Assembly (NCBI GenBank): GCA_024227975.1
Contig: JAAETV010000185.1
Coordinates: 1-21,312 of the forward strand
DNA from: Actinomycetes bacterium
Lineage (GTDB): Bacteria; Actinomycetota; Acidimicrobiia; Acidimicrobiales; SZUA-35
Direction of reading: 5' to 3'
DNA: 21,312 bases
In this document: one piece after another, positions 7,806 through 16,168 of the stretch
How the letters are laid out: each line of letters opens with the position of its first letter
Position numbering within the stretch: the stretch's first letter is position 1
The notes under the pieces: model-generated
The model's database searches: none
Seen by the model: only the letters and a program-made list of their open reading frames with translations
What the model was told of the DNA's origin: nothing
Program-made: the position numbers and the translations under genes

Positions 7806-9218
7806 TCAGGGTTGGACCGGCGGGCTGATCTCGGCCTCGGTTCTGACACCGACACCGGAACCGACGAGATCGGCGGGTGCAGGTTCTCGAGCGAGGGAAT
7901 GGGCCAGCTCCGCCGCCACCACCAGCTCAGCGAGTGACATCGAACGTTCGTCCGGGATGTCATCACCGTCGTCTACGGCCTCACTGTCGGCGTCGGGCGT
8001 CAACAAGGGGGCAGCGCCGGCTATGAGCAGGACGACGAGCACCTTGTTGTCGTTGAGCTCGCCGCTGACCATGGCAGTCGTCAGCCAATAGATCACGACG
8101 CCGAGGCCCAGGGTGCCACGGAAGTAGTCGTGAGTGAAGATCCTGTCCTGATTGCGGGCCGCGATCCAGAAGGCGGCGATGAAGGCAATGAGTCCGATCA
8201 GGCCCGCTTCGAACCAGACTTCGAGGAGCAGGTTGTGGGGGTAGACGATGGGGATAGGGGAGGCCACATCCCAGCTACCCCACCCATTGCCGATGAGGGA
8301 ACCGGAGAGGTTCTGCCAGGTGAAGTCCCAGGCCTCCTGGCGCGAATCGGTTGATCCGTCACTGCCGAAGAGGGTGAGTCGCTGGCGGCTCAGTTCGGGG
8401 ATCTGGAACCAGACGATCGTCATGGCTGTCGTCATCACCGCCACCAGGAAGGTCAGCCGGACCGCAGTGCGGATCTCGATACGGTGCAGTTGGAGGATGA
8501 GCATGGCGGCCAAAGCGACGGTCATGCCGAGAATGGGGCCCTTGCTGGCGATAGCGAGCACGGTCCACACCTCGAAGCCAGCCACTGCCAATATGAGGGT
8601 GGTCTTGGTCGCTCCCGCTTGGCGGGAAGACATCAGCCAGGCGGCAGCGGCGACGACGACAAAGCCGGCGGCTCGCCCGAACGAGATGGTTGTCCCCCCC
8701 TCGGTCGTCAGCCGGCCGAAGCCATACTGACGCTGGCCACCGATATTGATGAAGAACGACTGGGCAACGGCCAGAATCAACAGCATCCGGGTGAATCGAT
8801 AGGCATCGATGTGATTGCGGACGGCTAGTAGAATGGCGAGAGCCGCTGGCAGGGTGACGATGAAGATGCGGGATGCTTTCTGGGCGGCGTATTCGGTCGG
8901 TATGGCCACGATTGAGCCGGCAGCAGCCACACACAACAGCAGGAGCAGAACCGCCGCTGCCCGCCCAACCGGTAGGGACCCGATCAGGATGGTGTAAAGC
9001 AGGGCCAGGCCAACCGCTGTGATCGTGGTCATGAGGGTGAGGTCGACAGAGGAGAGAGAGAAAGGAGGAACCTCCTTCAGCGAGCCTGAGAACGCCATCA
9101 ACCCACAGACGAAAAAGGTGACCGACTGGAGGCGACTGAACTTGGGCTCCTCGATCCGACCAACTGCGAGGTCGGTACCAGGGGAGGTCGCAGAGGCGAC
9201 GATCGAACGTCCGATCAC
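7806..9218 (-). CDS. O-antigen polymerase/ligase-like membrane protein (Wzy_C type)
   Basis: I place the start at GTG 9218, giving 470 residues. The frame is open for another 125 codons upstream, but that part is a Pro/Arg/Ser-rich shadow over the divergent gene. The product has about 10 hydrophobic helices. A long loop carries STDSRQEAWDFTWQNL, then IGNGWGSW and YPHNLLLEVWFEAGLIG, the hallmark of the Wzy/WaaL (O-antigen ligase) superfamily. The C-terminal 70 residues are an acidic hydrophilic tail. Such proteins act on the outer face of the cytoplasmic membrane, either polymerising glycan repeat units or transferring the glycan to an acceptor. The sequence alone does not separate the two. 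It converges on the deacetylase gene with a 13-base gap and diverges from the WbpB-WbpD gene. Confidence 0.88.
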   Translation of the reverse strand: MIGRSIVASATSPGTDLAVGRIEEPKFSRLQSVTFFVCGLMAFSGSLKEVPPFSLSSVDLTLMTTITAVGLALLYTILIGSLPVGRAAAVLLLLLCVAAAGSIVAIPTEYAAQKASRIFIVTLPAALAILLAVRNHIDAYRFTRMLLILAVAQSFFINIGGQRQYGFGRLTTEGGTTISFGRAAGFVVVAAAAWLMSSRQAGATKTTLILAVAGFEVWTVLAIASKGPILGMTVALAAMLILQLHRIEIRTAVRLTFLVAVMTTAMTIVWFQIPELSRQRLTLFGSDGSTDSRQEAWDFTWQNLSGSLIGNGWGSWDVASPIPIVYPHNLLLEVWFEAGLIGLIAFIAAFWIAARNQDRIFTHDYFRGTLGLGVVIYWLTTAMVSGELNDNKVLVVLLIAGAAPLLTPDADSEAVDDGDDIPDERSMSLAELVVAAELAHSLAREPAPADLVGSGVGVRTEAEISPPVQP

Positions 9219-9225
9219 AATGTTG

Positions 9226-9230
9226 ATCCT
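9226..9230 (-). promoter_or_regulatory. Ribosome binding site that fixes the GTG start of the O-antigen ligase-like gene
   Basis: On the minus strand AGGAT lies 7 bases before GTG 9218. No comparable purine tract precedes the GTG codons further upstream in the same frame. The start also falls before the first membrane helix and avoids overlap with the divergent gene. Confidence 0.5.
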
Positions 9231-9361
9231 ATCCGCGGGTGTCGAAGCCTCATGAGCGACGTTGCCCACCAGGGACACGAAGGGTTCATCAGCTCTGCTC
9301 CGCCGGTAGACAAGGTGTTGGCATCGGGCATTCAAGCTCTGACGAGGAGGGCTGGCGAACG

Positions 9362-11086
9362 GTGGATACGCGTATCGCTCTGGTTGGTTGCGGCTACTGG
9401 GGCAAGAACATCGGCCGGGCTCTGGCTGAGCTCGGCCTCCTGGCCGGGGTGGTAGACGGTGATGAGGAGAGGGCGGCGACTTATGCCGCCGAGTACTCGA
9501 CATCGGCTCTGAGTCTCGATGAGGTGCTGGCTGATGACACGATCCAGGGCGTGGCCATCGCAACACCGGCCGGAACCCATGTCGAGGTGGCATCGACGGC
9601 CATGCGGGCGGGGAAGGACGTATTCGTCGAAAAGCCTATGGCCCTGCACCCTGAGCATGGGGAGGCCATGGTCGCCCTGGCTGAGGCCGAGAACCGGATT
9701 CTCATGGTCGGCCACCTCCTCCAATACCACCCCGCCTTCATGACCTTGAAGGATTTGGTGGGAAATGGTGAGCTCGGGCGCCTCCAGTACCTCTACTCGA
9801 ACCGGCTGAACTTCGGAAAGATCCGCCGAGAAGAAGACGTACTGTGGAGCTTCGCTCCCCATGACCTGTCGATGATCCTGAGTCTGGCCGGTGAGGCCCC
9901 CTCCGAGGTTCGGACCGAAGGTCGATTCTTGCTCCATAGTCGTATCGCCGATGTGACCACCACCCACCTGGGGTTCGCCTCCGGACTGGCCGGTCATGTG
10001 TTCGTGTCGTGGCTCCATCCCATGAAGGAACAGCGCCTGGTCGTCATCGGCGAGCGGGGCATGGCTGTGTTCGACGACCGTGAACCCCTCGATCGCAAGC
10101 TCGCCCTCTACCAGACCCAGGTCGAATGGCTCGATGGGCAACCAGTGGCCCCCAAGGCTGAGCCGACCTATATCACCCTGCCTTCGACAGAGCCCCTGGC
10201 CAATGAGATGCTGCATTTCCAGCACTGCATCGAAAGGCGAGAGAGCCCCAGGACTGACGGGGCCGAAGGTCTGCGAGTACTCAAGGTCTTGACCGAGGCG
10301 AGCCACCAACTCCTGGCCTCCAACGAGGGTGTACCCGGACCGGGAGCCGTCGTCGCCAGTAATGGCGGAGCATCGACGGTTCCCCAAGCCGCCAACGGAC
10401 CAGCCCCCGTCGACATCGATCTCACTACAACCGGGCCTGAGGCTGGGGGCGAGGTCCATCCCAGTGCAGGCATTCACCCCAGTGCCGTGATCGACGAGGG
10501 TGCCGCTGTCGGCGCCGACACCAAGATCTGGCACTTCAGCCATGTCATGTCGAACACGACCATCGGCTCGGGCTGTTCCCTAGGCCAGAACGTGGTCGCA
10601 GGCCCCAATGTCTCGATAGGCAACGGCTGCAAGATCCAGAACAATGTGAGCGTCTACGACGGGGTCACCATCGAAGACGATGTCTTCTGCGGGCCATCAA
10701 TGGTTTTCACCAATGTGACGAATCCACGAGCCTTCGTCTCCCGCAAGGAAGAGTTCGCCCCGACCCTGATCAAGCAGGGAGCCTCGATCGGGGCCAACGC
10801 CACCATCGTCTGCGGGAGCACGGTCGGTGAGTACGCTTTCGTCGCCGCCGGTGCGGTGGTGACCAAAGATGTAGCCCCATATGCCTTGATGGTGGGGGTC
10901 CCGGCCCGTCAGATCGGTTGGGTTTCACGCGAGGGCGAGGTCCTCGACGAGTCTCTGATCTGCCCCCGGACAGGCGAAGCCTACGACCTGACCGACGGTG
11001 CTCTGCGACCAAGACAAGGGTCTCGGGCCGAGAATGGTTCAGCCGCCCCCACCCCCCAATCGACTCTCTCGTCAGGAGCAGAATGA
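9362..11086 (+). CDS. Fused nucleotide-sugar dehydrogenase and N-acetyltransferase (WbpB-WbpD type)
   Basis: I start this at GTG 9362, giving 574 residues. GAGGAGG at 9344-9350 lies 11 bases upstream, and a Gfo/Idh/MocA Rossmann fold begins at once ([14 protein letters not shown], residues 3-16). The dehydrogenase half covers about 1-330 and has the EKP motif at 90-92. A low-complexity linker of about 35 residues follows. From H366 the second half is a left-handed beta-helix of hexapeptide repeats ([42 protein letters not shown]) with a C-terminal zinc-ribbon-like ICPRTGE. In Pseudomonas and Bordetella, WbpB/WlbA and WbpD/WlbB are separate proteins that oxidise C3 of UDP-GlcNAcA and acetylate the 3-amino sugar. 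Here the steps are on one chain and the WbpE-like aminotransferase follows immediately. The UDP-GlcNAc 6-dehydrogenase that would supply the substrate is not in the window. Confidence 0.9.
   Translation: MDTRIALVGCGYWGKNIGRALAELGLLAGVVDGDEERAATYAAEYSTSALSLDEVLADDTIQGVAIATPAGTHVEVASTAMRAGKDVFVEKPMALHPEHGEAMVALAEAENRILMVGHLLQYHPAFMTLKDLVGNGELGRLQYLYSNRLNFGKIRREEDVLWSFAPHDLSMILSLAGEAPSEVRTEGRFLLHSRIADVTTTHLGFASGLAGHVFVSWLHPMKEQRLVVIGERGMAVFDDREPLDRKLALYQTQVEWLDGQPVAPKAEPTYITLPSTEPLANEMLHFQHCIERRESPRTDGAEGLRVLKVLTEASHQLLASNEGVPGPGAVVASNGGASTVPQAANGPAPVDIDLTTTGPEAGGEVHPSAGIHPSAVIDEGAAVGADTKIWHFSHVMSNTTIGSGCSLGQNVVAGPNVSIGNGCKIQNNVSVYDGVTIEDDVFCGPSMVFTNVTNPRAFVSRKEEFAPTLIKQGASIGANATIVCGSTVGEYAFVAAGAVVTKDVAPYALMVGVPARQIGWVSREGEVLDESLICPRTGEAYDLTDGALRPRQGSRAENGSAAPTPQSTLSSGAE
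11074..11078 (+). promoter_or_regulatory. Ribosome binding site deciding between tandem ATG codons of the aminotransferase
   Basis: AGGAG lies 4 bases before ATG 11083 and 7 bases before ATG 11086. The second spacing is closer to the usual optimum, so I use 11086. Both ATGs overlap the preceding TGA stop, consistent with translational coupling. Confidence 0.5.
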
Positions 11087-12213
11087 TGACCGGTGTAGCC
11101 CTGATTGACGTCCAAGCTCATCGCCATCACATCGGCGACGAGATCGACGCCCGCATTGCAGCCGTCTTGGCCAACGGCAAGTACATCATGGGCCCCGAAG
11201 TAGCAGAGTTCGAGCGGGCCATGGAGGCGTTCATCGGCGACGAGAAGGTGGCCGCTCTCTCTTGCTCCAATGGCACTGACGCCCTCGTCCTTGGTATGCA
11301 GGCCCTCGGCCTCAGCCCAGGCCAGGCCGTCATCTGCCCTGCCTTCACCTTCGTGGCCACCGCCGAGTCGGTGGCTGCCCTGGGCGGGATACCCGTATTC
11401 GCCGATGTGGAACCCACCGGCTTCAACCTGTCGGCCGACTCCGTCCGCCAGGCAGCAAAGGTGGCTCAGGCCGCCGGGCTCGACGTTGTCGGGATCTGTG
11501 CCGTCGATCTGTTCGGAGTGTCAGCCGACTATGACGGCTTGTCGCTGGTGGCGAACGAGCTGGGCTGCTGGCTCATGGCCGACGCCGCACAGAGCTTCGG
11601 CGGTGAGGTCGATTCGGCCAAGGTCGGGGCCCTGACCTCGGTCACCACTACGAGTTTCTTCCCGGCCAAGCCCCTCGGCTGCTATGGCGACGGGGGCATG
11701 GTGTTCACCACCGACGACGCCCTGGCTGACACCATCCGCTCGTTGCGGGTGCACGGCAAGGGAAGCGACAAATACGACAATGTCCGCATCGGCCAGAATT
11801 CCCGGCTGGACACCATCCAGGCCGCTGTACTCCTGCCCAAGCTTGCCGTCTTGGCCTCCGAGCTCGATGCCAGGGACCGGGTGGCCGATCGATACCGCAC
11901 CGGTCTCGATGGGCTGGTTTCCACCCCTGAGGTGCCGGCTGGCTATCGCTCGGCCTGGGCCCAGTACACCCTGGTCACCGAGCGGCGGGACGAGCTGAAG
12001 GCTGGCCTCGACGAGGCCGGCATTGGAAACGCCATCTACTACCCCAAGCCCCTCCATTGGCAGAGTGGCTACCAGCACTTCCATCTCGACGAGATCGACC
12101 TCGATCGCACCGAGTGGTTGACTTCACGGGTGCTGAGTTTGCCCATGCACCCCTATCTGGGTGACGACGAGATCGATCAGGTCATCGCAACAGTCCGAAA
12201 TACCCTTGACTGA
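11086..12213 (+). CDS. wbpE: DegT/DnrJ/EryC1-family aminotransferase, WbpE-like
   Basis: This encodes 375 residues, the normal length for sugar aminotransferases of the DegT/DnrJ/EryC1 family. N-terminal ALIDVQAHRHHIGDEIDARIAAVLANGKYIMGPEV-type sequence and LSCSNGTDALVLGMQALG begin the PLP fold. DAAQSFG follows. K195 in the SFFPAKPLGCYGDGG motif is the expected PLP-binding lysine. WbpE uses glutamate to convert UDP-3-keto-GlcNAcA to the 3-amino sugar, the step between the dehydrogenase and acetyltransferase encoded just upstream. The reading frame extends further 5' into the previous gene, but that part is a shadow without aminotransferase similarity. The symbol rests on family fit and context. 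Another 3-keto sugar substrate is possible. Confidence 0.87.
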   Translation: MTGVALIDVQAHRHHIGDEIDARIAAVLANGKYIMGPEVAEFERAMEAFIGDEKVAALSCSNGTDALVLGMQALGLSPGQAVICPAFTFVATAESVAALGGIPVFADVEPTGFNLSADSVRQAAKVAQAAGLDVVGICAVDLFGVSADYDGLSLVANELGCWLMADAAQSFGGEVDSAKVGALTSVTTTSFFPAKPLGCYGDGGMVFTTDDALADTIRSLRVHGKGSDKYDNVRIGQNSRLDTIQAAVLLPKLAVLASELDARDRVADRYRTGLDGLVSTPEVPAGYRSAWAQYTLVTERRDELKAGLDEAGIGNAIYYPKPLHWQSGYQHFHLDEIDLDRTEWLTSRVLSLPMHPYLGDDEIDQVIATVRNTLD

Positions 12214-12231
12214 TGACCTGATTGAGGTCGG

Positions 12232-12237
12232 AAGGAG
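12232..12237 (+). promoter_or_regulatory. Strong ribosome binding site of the 28-codon ORF
   Basis: AAGGAG lies exactly 7 bases before ATG 12245, one of the best Shine-Dalgarno matches in the window. It precedes a very short ORF instead of a full gene. Confidence 0.5.
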
Positions 12238-12244
12238 CCCACTC

Positions 12245-12331
12245 ATGAGCGGTGAGCTCGAGCCGCAAGTGGCAGAGTTGACCCGATCCCAGGTGTCGGC
12301 GGAATCCGCCAAGGGGGGAGCGAGTCGATGA
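12245..12331 (+). CDS. 28-residue micro-ORF coupled to the downstream fusion gene
   Basis: The ORF reads ATG to TGA in 28 sense codons. It begins MSGELEPQVAELTRSQVSAE and ends with a basic, Gly-rich tail. An excellent AAGGAG precedes it, and its stop overlaps the next start as ATGA at 12328-12331. No family is recognised, and there is no hydrophobic segment. It may be a translated leader that couples ribosomes into the fusion aminotransferase gene, a real microprotein, or the remnant of a larger gene. The first half could form a short amphipathic helix. Whether it is made is unknown. Confidence 0.4.
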   Translation: MSGELEPQVAELTRSQVSAESAKGGASR

Positions 12332-14106
12332 GGGTGCTGGTGGTAGGCGGTTCTGGGCTCAGTCATGAGCTGGTAGCCGATCTGGAACTGATTCTTGCCA
12401 CTCCCGTCACCTCGCTGGTGGCCGAAGGGGCCAGTGTCAGCGAGATCGCCGCGCTGTTGGCCGAGCACGGCCCGGAGAACGTGGTGTTCGCTGTCCCATC
12501 GTTCGCCACAGACACTGACCCTGGGGTGAGGAGCCTGATCGCTCTCACCCGCATGCTCGAAGCGACGGCCGCCGTCGGTATCGACCGATTTGTCACCATC
12601 ACCAGCGGGGCCGCAGCCCAGCTGAACGGACCGGTGAGTGCTATCGAGTCAGCGGCCGAACGGCTGACGGTTGGGTTCCCACACAATGTGGTCCGCTTCG
12701 AGCCAGGAGCCAAGGGGGCAGACGCCCTCATGGAGGCCGCCCTCGACCCCGCCCAGTCCGAGCCAGATGCCGAGCAAAAGGGCCTTCTGATCACCGGCCC
12801 CGGCATTCTCGACGACGGAACCATCTCGCCCGAGTTGTGGGGTCCTGACGAGATCTTCGTCCCCGGTCGGATTGCCGGTGTGTGGCAGACCCGGCCAGCC
12901 CCACTCAGCGGGGACGCCGTGGCCCCGGCCGTCGTGGCCGCCACTGACGGTGACTATGGGCCGTTGATGGCGCTCGTCACTCCACCGGAGCCGGCGGCGG
13001 CCATGACGGTCTTGCTATCGACCCCGGTGGTAGCTGGCCGCGAACACGAGCTGGTCAGCGCCACCCTCGATTCGGGCTGGCTGGCCCCTGCTGGCCCCCA
13101 GCTCGACCAGTTCGAAGCCGACCTGGCCGCCTGGGTCGACGATCAGGCTGTGGTCGCCCTGTCCTCAGGGTCAGCCGGTCTGCACCTGGCCTTGGCGGTA
13201 GCCGGTGTCCAGCCTGGTGACGAAGTCGTGGTCCAGACTGCCACTTTTGCCGCCTCCGCCTTTGCCGTCCACCATGCCGGGGCCATCCCCGTATTCTGCG
13301 ACATCGATGAGGTAACCGCCAACCTCGATCCTGATCTCCTGGCTGAGAAGCTGACTGAGAGAGCTCGTCGCGGTCGCCTGCCGGCGGCTGTGGTCTCGGT
13401 CGACCTCTATGGATACTGCGCCGACTATCAGCGGCTGAAGCAGGTTTGTCAAGAGTTCGGAGTTCCCCTCATTCAGGACGCGGCCGAGTCGCTCGGCAGT
13501 CGAGCTGCCGGTCAGGCGGCTGGGGCCCACGGTGAGCTGGGGGTGCTCAGCTTCAACGGCAACAAGATCATCACCACCAGTGGGGGAGGGGCGCTCACCG
13601 GGCCTCGGGAGCTGGTCGAGCGAGCCCGCAAGTTGTCGACCCAAGCTCGCGAGCCTGGCCTGCACTATGAGCATCAGGAGATCGGCTACAACTATCGGCT
13701 TTCCGGCCTGCTGGCGTCGGTCGGAACAGCCCAGCTGGAGACCCTCGAGGACCGCATTACCCGCAAGACTGCACTGCATGACCGCTATGTCGAGGCCCTG
13801 CCTCGCCTCGATTGGTTCCCGACCGGGGTGACCGAGGTCTGGAACCATTGGCTGAGCGTGGCCCGGTTGCCTCGGGAGCTTCCGCCTCACCTGGCTTGCC
13901 GTCATCTGGCGGCGGCTGGCATCGAGGCTCGGCCGTTCTGGAAGCCCATGCACCGCCAGCCGATCTTCGCCCAGGCGGAGGCCTGGATCACGGGTCCGTC
14001 CGATACCTGGTACGCCAGCGGCATCTGTCTGCCCAGCGGCTACAGCCTGACCAATGAGGCTCAGGACCTCGTGATCGAGGTCCTGGCTTCTTTCCTCGAC
14101 CACTGA
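12328..14106 (+). CDS. Fusion of a degenerate NAD-binding (SDR-like) domain to a PglE-type sugar aminotransferase
   Basis: The product is 592 residues. GGGGAG ends 7 bases before the ATG. Residues 1-about 220 look like an extended short-chain dehydrogenase/epimerase fold (MRVLVVGGSG, VVFAVPS, RFVTITSGAAAQL, NVVRFEPGAKG). However, the GxxGxxG nucleotide loop is incomplete and the catalytic Tyr-x3-Lys is absent where expected (GPVSAIESAAERL). From residue 226 a complete DegT/DnrJ/EryC1 aminotransferase follows, with ALSSGSAGLHLAL, DAAESLGS and the PLP lysine K413 in SFNGNKIITTSGGG. This second half resembles PglE/PseC-type enzymes that aminate 4-keto-6-deoxy sugars. A partner 4,6-dehydratase is not in the window. 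The N-terminal half is probably a structural or substrate-channelling domain; that is inference. Confidence 0.83.
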   Translation: MRVLVVGGSGLSHELVADLELILATPVTSLVAEGASVSEIAALLAEHGPENVVFAVPSFATDTDPGVRSLIALTRMLEATAAVGIDRFVTITSGAAAQLNGPVSAIESAAERLTVGFPHNVVRFEPGAKGADALMEAALDPAQSEPDAEQKGLLITGPGILDDGTISPELWGPDEIFVPGRIAGVWQTRPAPLSGDAVAPAVVAATDGDYGPLMALVTPPEPAAAMTVLLSTPVVAGREHELVSATLDSGWLAPAGPQLDQFEADLAAWVDDQAVVALSSGSAGLHLALAVAGVQPGDEVVVQTATFAASAFAVHHAGAIPVFCDIDEVTANLDPDLLAEKLTERARRGRLPAAVVSVDLYGYCADYQRLKQVCQEFGVPLIQDAAESLGSRAAGQAAGAHGELGVLSFNGNKIITTSGGGALTGPRELVERARKLSTQAREPGLHYEHQEIGYNYRLSGLLASVGTAQLETLEDRITRKTALHDRYVEALPRLDWFPTGVTEVWNHWLSVARLPRELPPHLACRHLAAAGIEARPFWKPMHRQPIFAQAEAWITGPSDTWYASGICLPSGYSLTNEAQDLVIEVLASFLDH

Positions 14107-14265
14107 TCAGTGTCGCTGACCCAACGATGGTAGGAACCGAAACGCTCTGATCAGCGAAAACGGCGGTACTGGGTTGTTTTGATCATTATCGTCGCTGCTC
14201 TCTCTTCCTACGATGACGGCTGAATCGCTCAAACTCCACTCTCGTGGGGTCGGGCAGGAGGGTAG
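14107..14265. other. Intergenic region upstream of the PglC-like gene
   Basis: This 159-base gap is the only long interval inside the second sugar block. It is more AT-rich than its surroundings, with TTGTTTTGATCATTATCG near the middle. It may hold a separate promoter for the sugar transferase gene, but I see no convincing pair of promoter boxes and no terminator hairpin with a T-tract. Confidence 0.3.
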
Positions 14266-14919
14266 ATGACCGTACGTGACGATGTTGTCTTGCCGATGCC
14301 ACTCCCGTGGTGGAAGCGCGGCTTGGACATTCTGGTGGCTGGCACTGCCCTCGTGGTCCTGGCCCCGATTGCTTTGGTTGTCGCTGCCGTCGTGGCTGTG
14401 ACCATGGGTCGCCCGGTCATGTTCCGTCAGTCCCGAGCTGGACTTGGCGGCGAGCTGTTCGACATAGTCAAGTTCCGCACCATGAGAGACACTCGCGACG
14501 AGAACGGCGACCTCCTCCCAGACGAGCAACGCCGGTCCCGGCTGGGGAACCTGCTGCGCAAGACCAGCCTCGATGAGCTACCGACCCTTATCAACATCGT
14601 TCGGGGCGAGATGAGCCTCGTCGGTCCCCGGCCGCTGCTGGCCCACTATCTCGATCGCTACACCCCCGAGCAGGCCCAGCGTCACCGGGTCACCCCCGGG
14701 CTCACCGGACTGGCCCAGACGAGGGGTCGCAACACCCTGACTTGGGAAGACAAGTTCGAGCTCGACCTGGAATACGTACGGACCTGGTCGCTGTCGACGG
14801 ACCTTGCCATCCTCAAGGACACGGTTGCGATTGTGATCGCCGGCACCGGCGCCGACGGCAACGACCACACCACCGAGTTCTTCGGTACCGAGTCAACCCC
14901 GGTCAGCCAAGCAGCCTGA
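14266..14919 (+). CDS. Initiating phosphoglycosyl transferase, PglC-like
   Basis: The 217-residue protein matches the bacterial sugar transferase family (PF02397) in its small, monotopic PglC-like form. A basic WWKRGLDI is followed by one hydrophobic helix (about 20-46), then PVMFRQSRAGLGG, KFRTM at 69-73 and the Asp-Glu catalytic pair D103-E104 in SLDELP. SLVGPRPLL and TPGLTGLAQ close the core. It moves a sugar-1-phosphate from a UDP-sugar to undecaprenyl phosphate, the first step of glycan assembly. AGGAGG just before the ATG supports the start. A 159-base gap separates it from the fusion aminotransferase gene, so it may have its own promoter. PglC uses UDP-diacetylbacillosamine, so its pairing with a PglE-type gene is consistent. 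Confidence 0.9.
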   Translation: MTVRDDVVLPMPLPWWKRGLDILVAGTALVVLAPIALVVAAVVAVTMGRPVMFRQSRAGLGGELFDIVKFRTMRDTRDENGDLLPDEQRRSRLGNLLRKTSLDELPTLINIVRGEMSLVGPRPLLAHYLDRYTPEQAQRHRVTPGLTGLAQTRGRNTLTWEDKFELDLEYVRTWSLSTDLAILKDTVAIVIAGTGADGNDHTTEFFGTESTPVSQAA

Positions 14920-14940
14920 TCCGCACCGACAAGTCGTCTA

Positions 14941-16005
14941 TCAGATCCAGCTGCCGGTTGAGGTCCAGGTGTTGTCTGGGTTCGGCGTCAGCGTGGCCCG
15001 ATAGTGCCAGTGCTGATCACGGCGGCGATGCTTACGGGCTTGTTGGAGACAGAGTCGCAGGGGTTGACCCAGTCCGGGGAACCAGTCCTGGCTCACCTCG
15101 ACCAGTTCCAGCGTGGTTGACTCATCCCCGACTTCGAGTTGCCATCGACCGGCGGCCACTTCTCCCAATGGCGACTCGATCGTGATCCGTCCTGAGGTGT
15201 TGGGTGGCGGGGGCTGACTATTGAGGTTGGGTAGAGCAGGATCGAAGCGGGCGGCGAAGTGGCCGTACTCACCGCCAATCTCGATCGATCGGAGTCCCGT
15301 CGGCGCCACTTCGGTGACAACCCCGTTCCCCAGGTCGCTCTGGCCCGGGCTGGCCAAGGGCAGCACCAGTTCGTCATGGGCCGGGGCCAGGCTTGCCAGT
15401 AGTAGCTCGGCCCCGGTCCTGGCCGAGAGCCAGGGGGCGAACCGGGTCGATGGGATCAGCATCGGCGATGGGGTCACCGCTACCCCGTCGACCACGACCG
15501 ATACCTCTGATGAGCGGGTCGGGAGGAGGCGGAACTCGTCGAGCACCAAGAAGCGCAGGTTCTGGGGTGTGGGTTGAGGGGGAGCAGGAGTGAACAGGGG
15601 CTTGGACCGGCGACTCGATGCGTTCCGGGCCCTGACCACAACGTCAGCCCCGGTGCAGTCGGTGAACAGGGCCGCGGCATCGAGCTCGCCACTGGCCACG
15701 TGGCAGCGGATCTCGGAGAATTCGGTCCAACCGAAGTGCACGATATCGAAGTGGGCGAAGGCAGGATCGGATCGGAACCCGGCCTCGTCGACGTCGATCG
15801 ACGGCTCAACATAGAGCTCGAGGCACCCCGGGGCTCGGTGGACGACGACACTATGGGCGACCTTGGAATCCTGCTCAATCCGCTGAAGCTCGATGGCTCC
15901 GAAGGGGGCCCCCGTGACCGGGATCTCGACAAAGGATTGGATGACACTCTCCCGCCATAACAACGGGACAGGTACGGTCGCGCCGGGGTTGGAGTTGGGC
16001 GTCAT
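14941..16005 (-). CDS. Hypothetical protein, 354 residues
   Basis: I do not recognise this protein. It starts at an ATG preceded by GAGG about 8 bases upstream and has normal coding character. The sequence looks mostly beta-rich and soluble. There is no signal peptide or membrane helix, so it should be cytoplasmic. Visible marks include FDIVHFGWTEF, a Cys-containing FTDCTGADVVVRARN, a Pro-rich FTPAPPQPTPQN hinge near the middle, NLRFLVLDEFRLLP after it, and a basic KHRRRDQHWHYRATL segment near the C-terminus. The hinge suggests two domains. It converges with the sugar transferase gene (21-base gap) and diverges from the NRPS gene, so it could share regulation with the NRPS-PKS operon. No enzymatic role is proposed. 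Confidence 0.7.
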   Translation of the reverse strand: MTPNSNPGATVPVPLLWRESVIQSFVEIPVTGAPFGAIELQRIEQDSKVAHSVVVHRAPGCLELYVEPSIDVDEAGFRSDPAFAHFDIVHFGWTEFSEIRCHVASGELDAAALFTDCTGADVVVRARNASSRRSKPLFTPAPPQPTPQNLRFLVLDEFRLLPTRSSEVSVVVDGVAVTPSPMLIPSTRFAPWLSARTGAELLLASLAPAHDELVLPLASPGQSDLGNGVVTEVAPTGLRSIEIGGEYGHFAARFDPALPNLNSQPPPPNTSGRITIESPLGEVAAGRWQLEVGDESTTLELVEVSQDWFPGLGQPLRLCLQQARKHRRRDQHWHYRATLTPNPDNTWTSTGSWI

Positions 16006-16040
16006 GGGCTAAACCTCACGTCGGGCTGGGCCAGGGTAGC

Positions 16041-16054
16041 GCCATTCCAATGGC
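16041..16054. promoter_or_regulatory. Short palindrome in the NRPS / hypothetical-gene divergent promoter region
   Basis: GCCATT-CC-AATGGC is a perfect 6-bp inverted repeat with a 2-base spacer. It lies 36 bases upstream of the minus-strand start and 115 bases upstream of the NRPS start, as an operator for a dimeric regulator could. Binding is unproven and a chance palindrome is possible. The rest of 16006-16168 shows no clear promoter boxes. Confidence 0.35.
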
Positions 16055-16168
16055 CTGTGTACGGTGGATTTTCCTAGCGGCCGGGCCTCAATCATTGGCT
16101 GAGTTGGCAGCTGACAGAAGGCCGGCGGTCGGCTTGCTGACACCAGGGTTCTGCGAGGAGGCCCTTCG

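Noticed and set aside
9219..9593. N-terminal extension of the O-antigen ligase-like protein (open frame to 9593, minus)
   Set aside because: The extra 125 residues are Pro/Arg/Ser-rich, overlap the divergent dehydrogenase gene antisense and show no membrane or domain character. GTG 9218 has a ribosome site.
9332..10543. Long antisense open frame (403 codons) opposite the WbpB-WbpD gene
   Set aside because: The sense strand encodes clear Gfo/Idh and beta-helix motifs. The antisense product has no recognisable motif, as expected for high-GC shadow frames.
13171..14103. Antisense open frame (310 codons) opposite the fusion aminotransferase
   Set aside because: The sense-strand PLP-enzyme motifs explain the conservation. 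No domain is seen in the antisense product.
14916..14944. CTGAT/ATCAG inverted repeat between the sugar transferase and the orphan gene
   Set aside because: Five base pairs around a 19-base loop without a T-tract is not convincing as a terminator.
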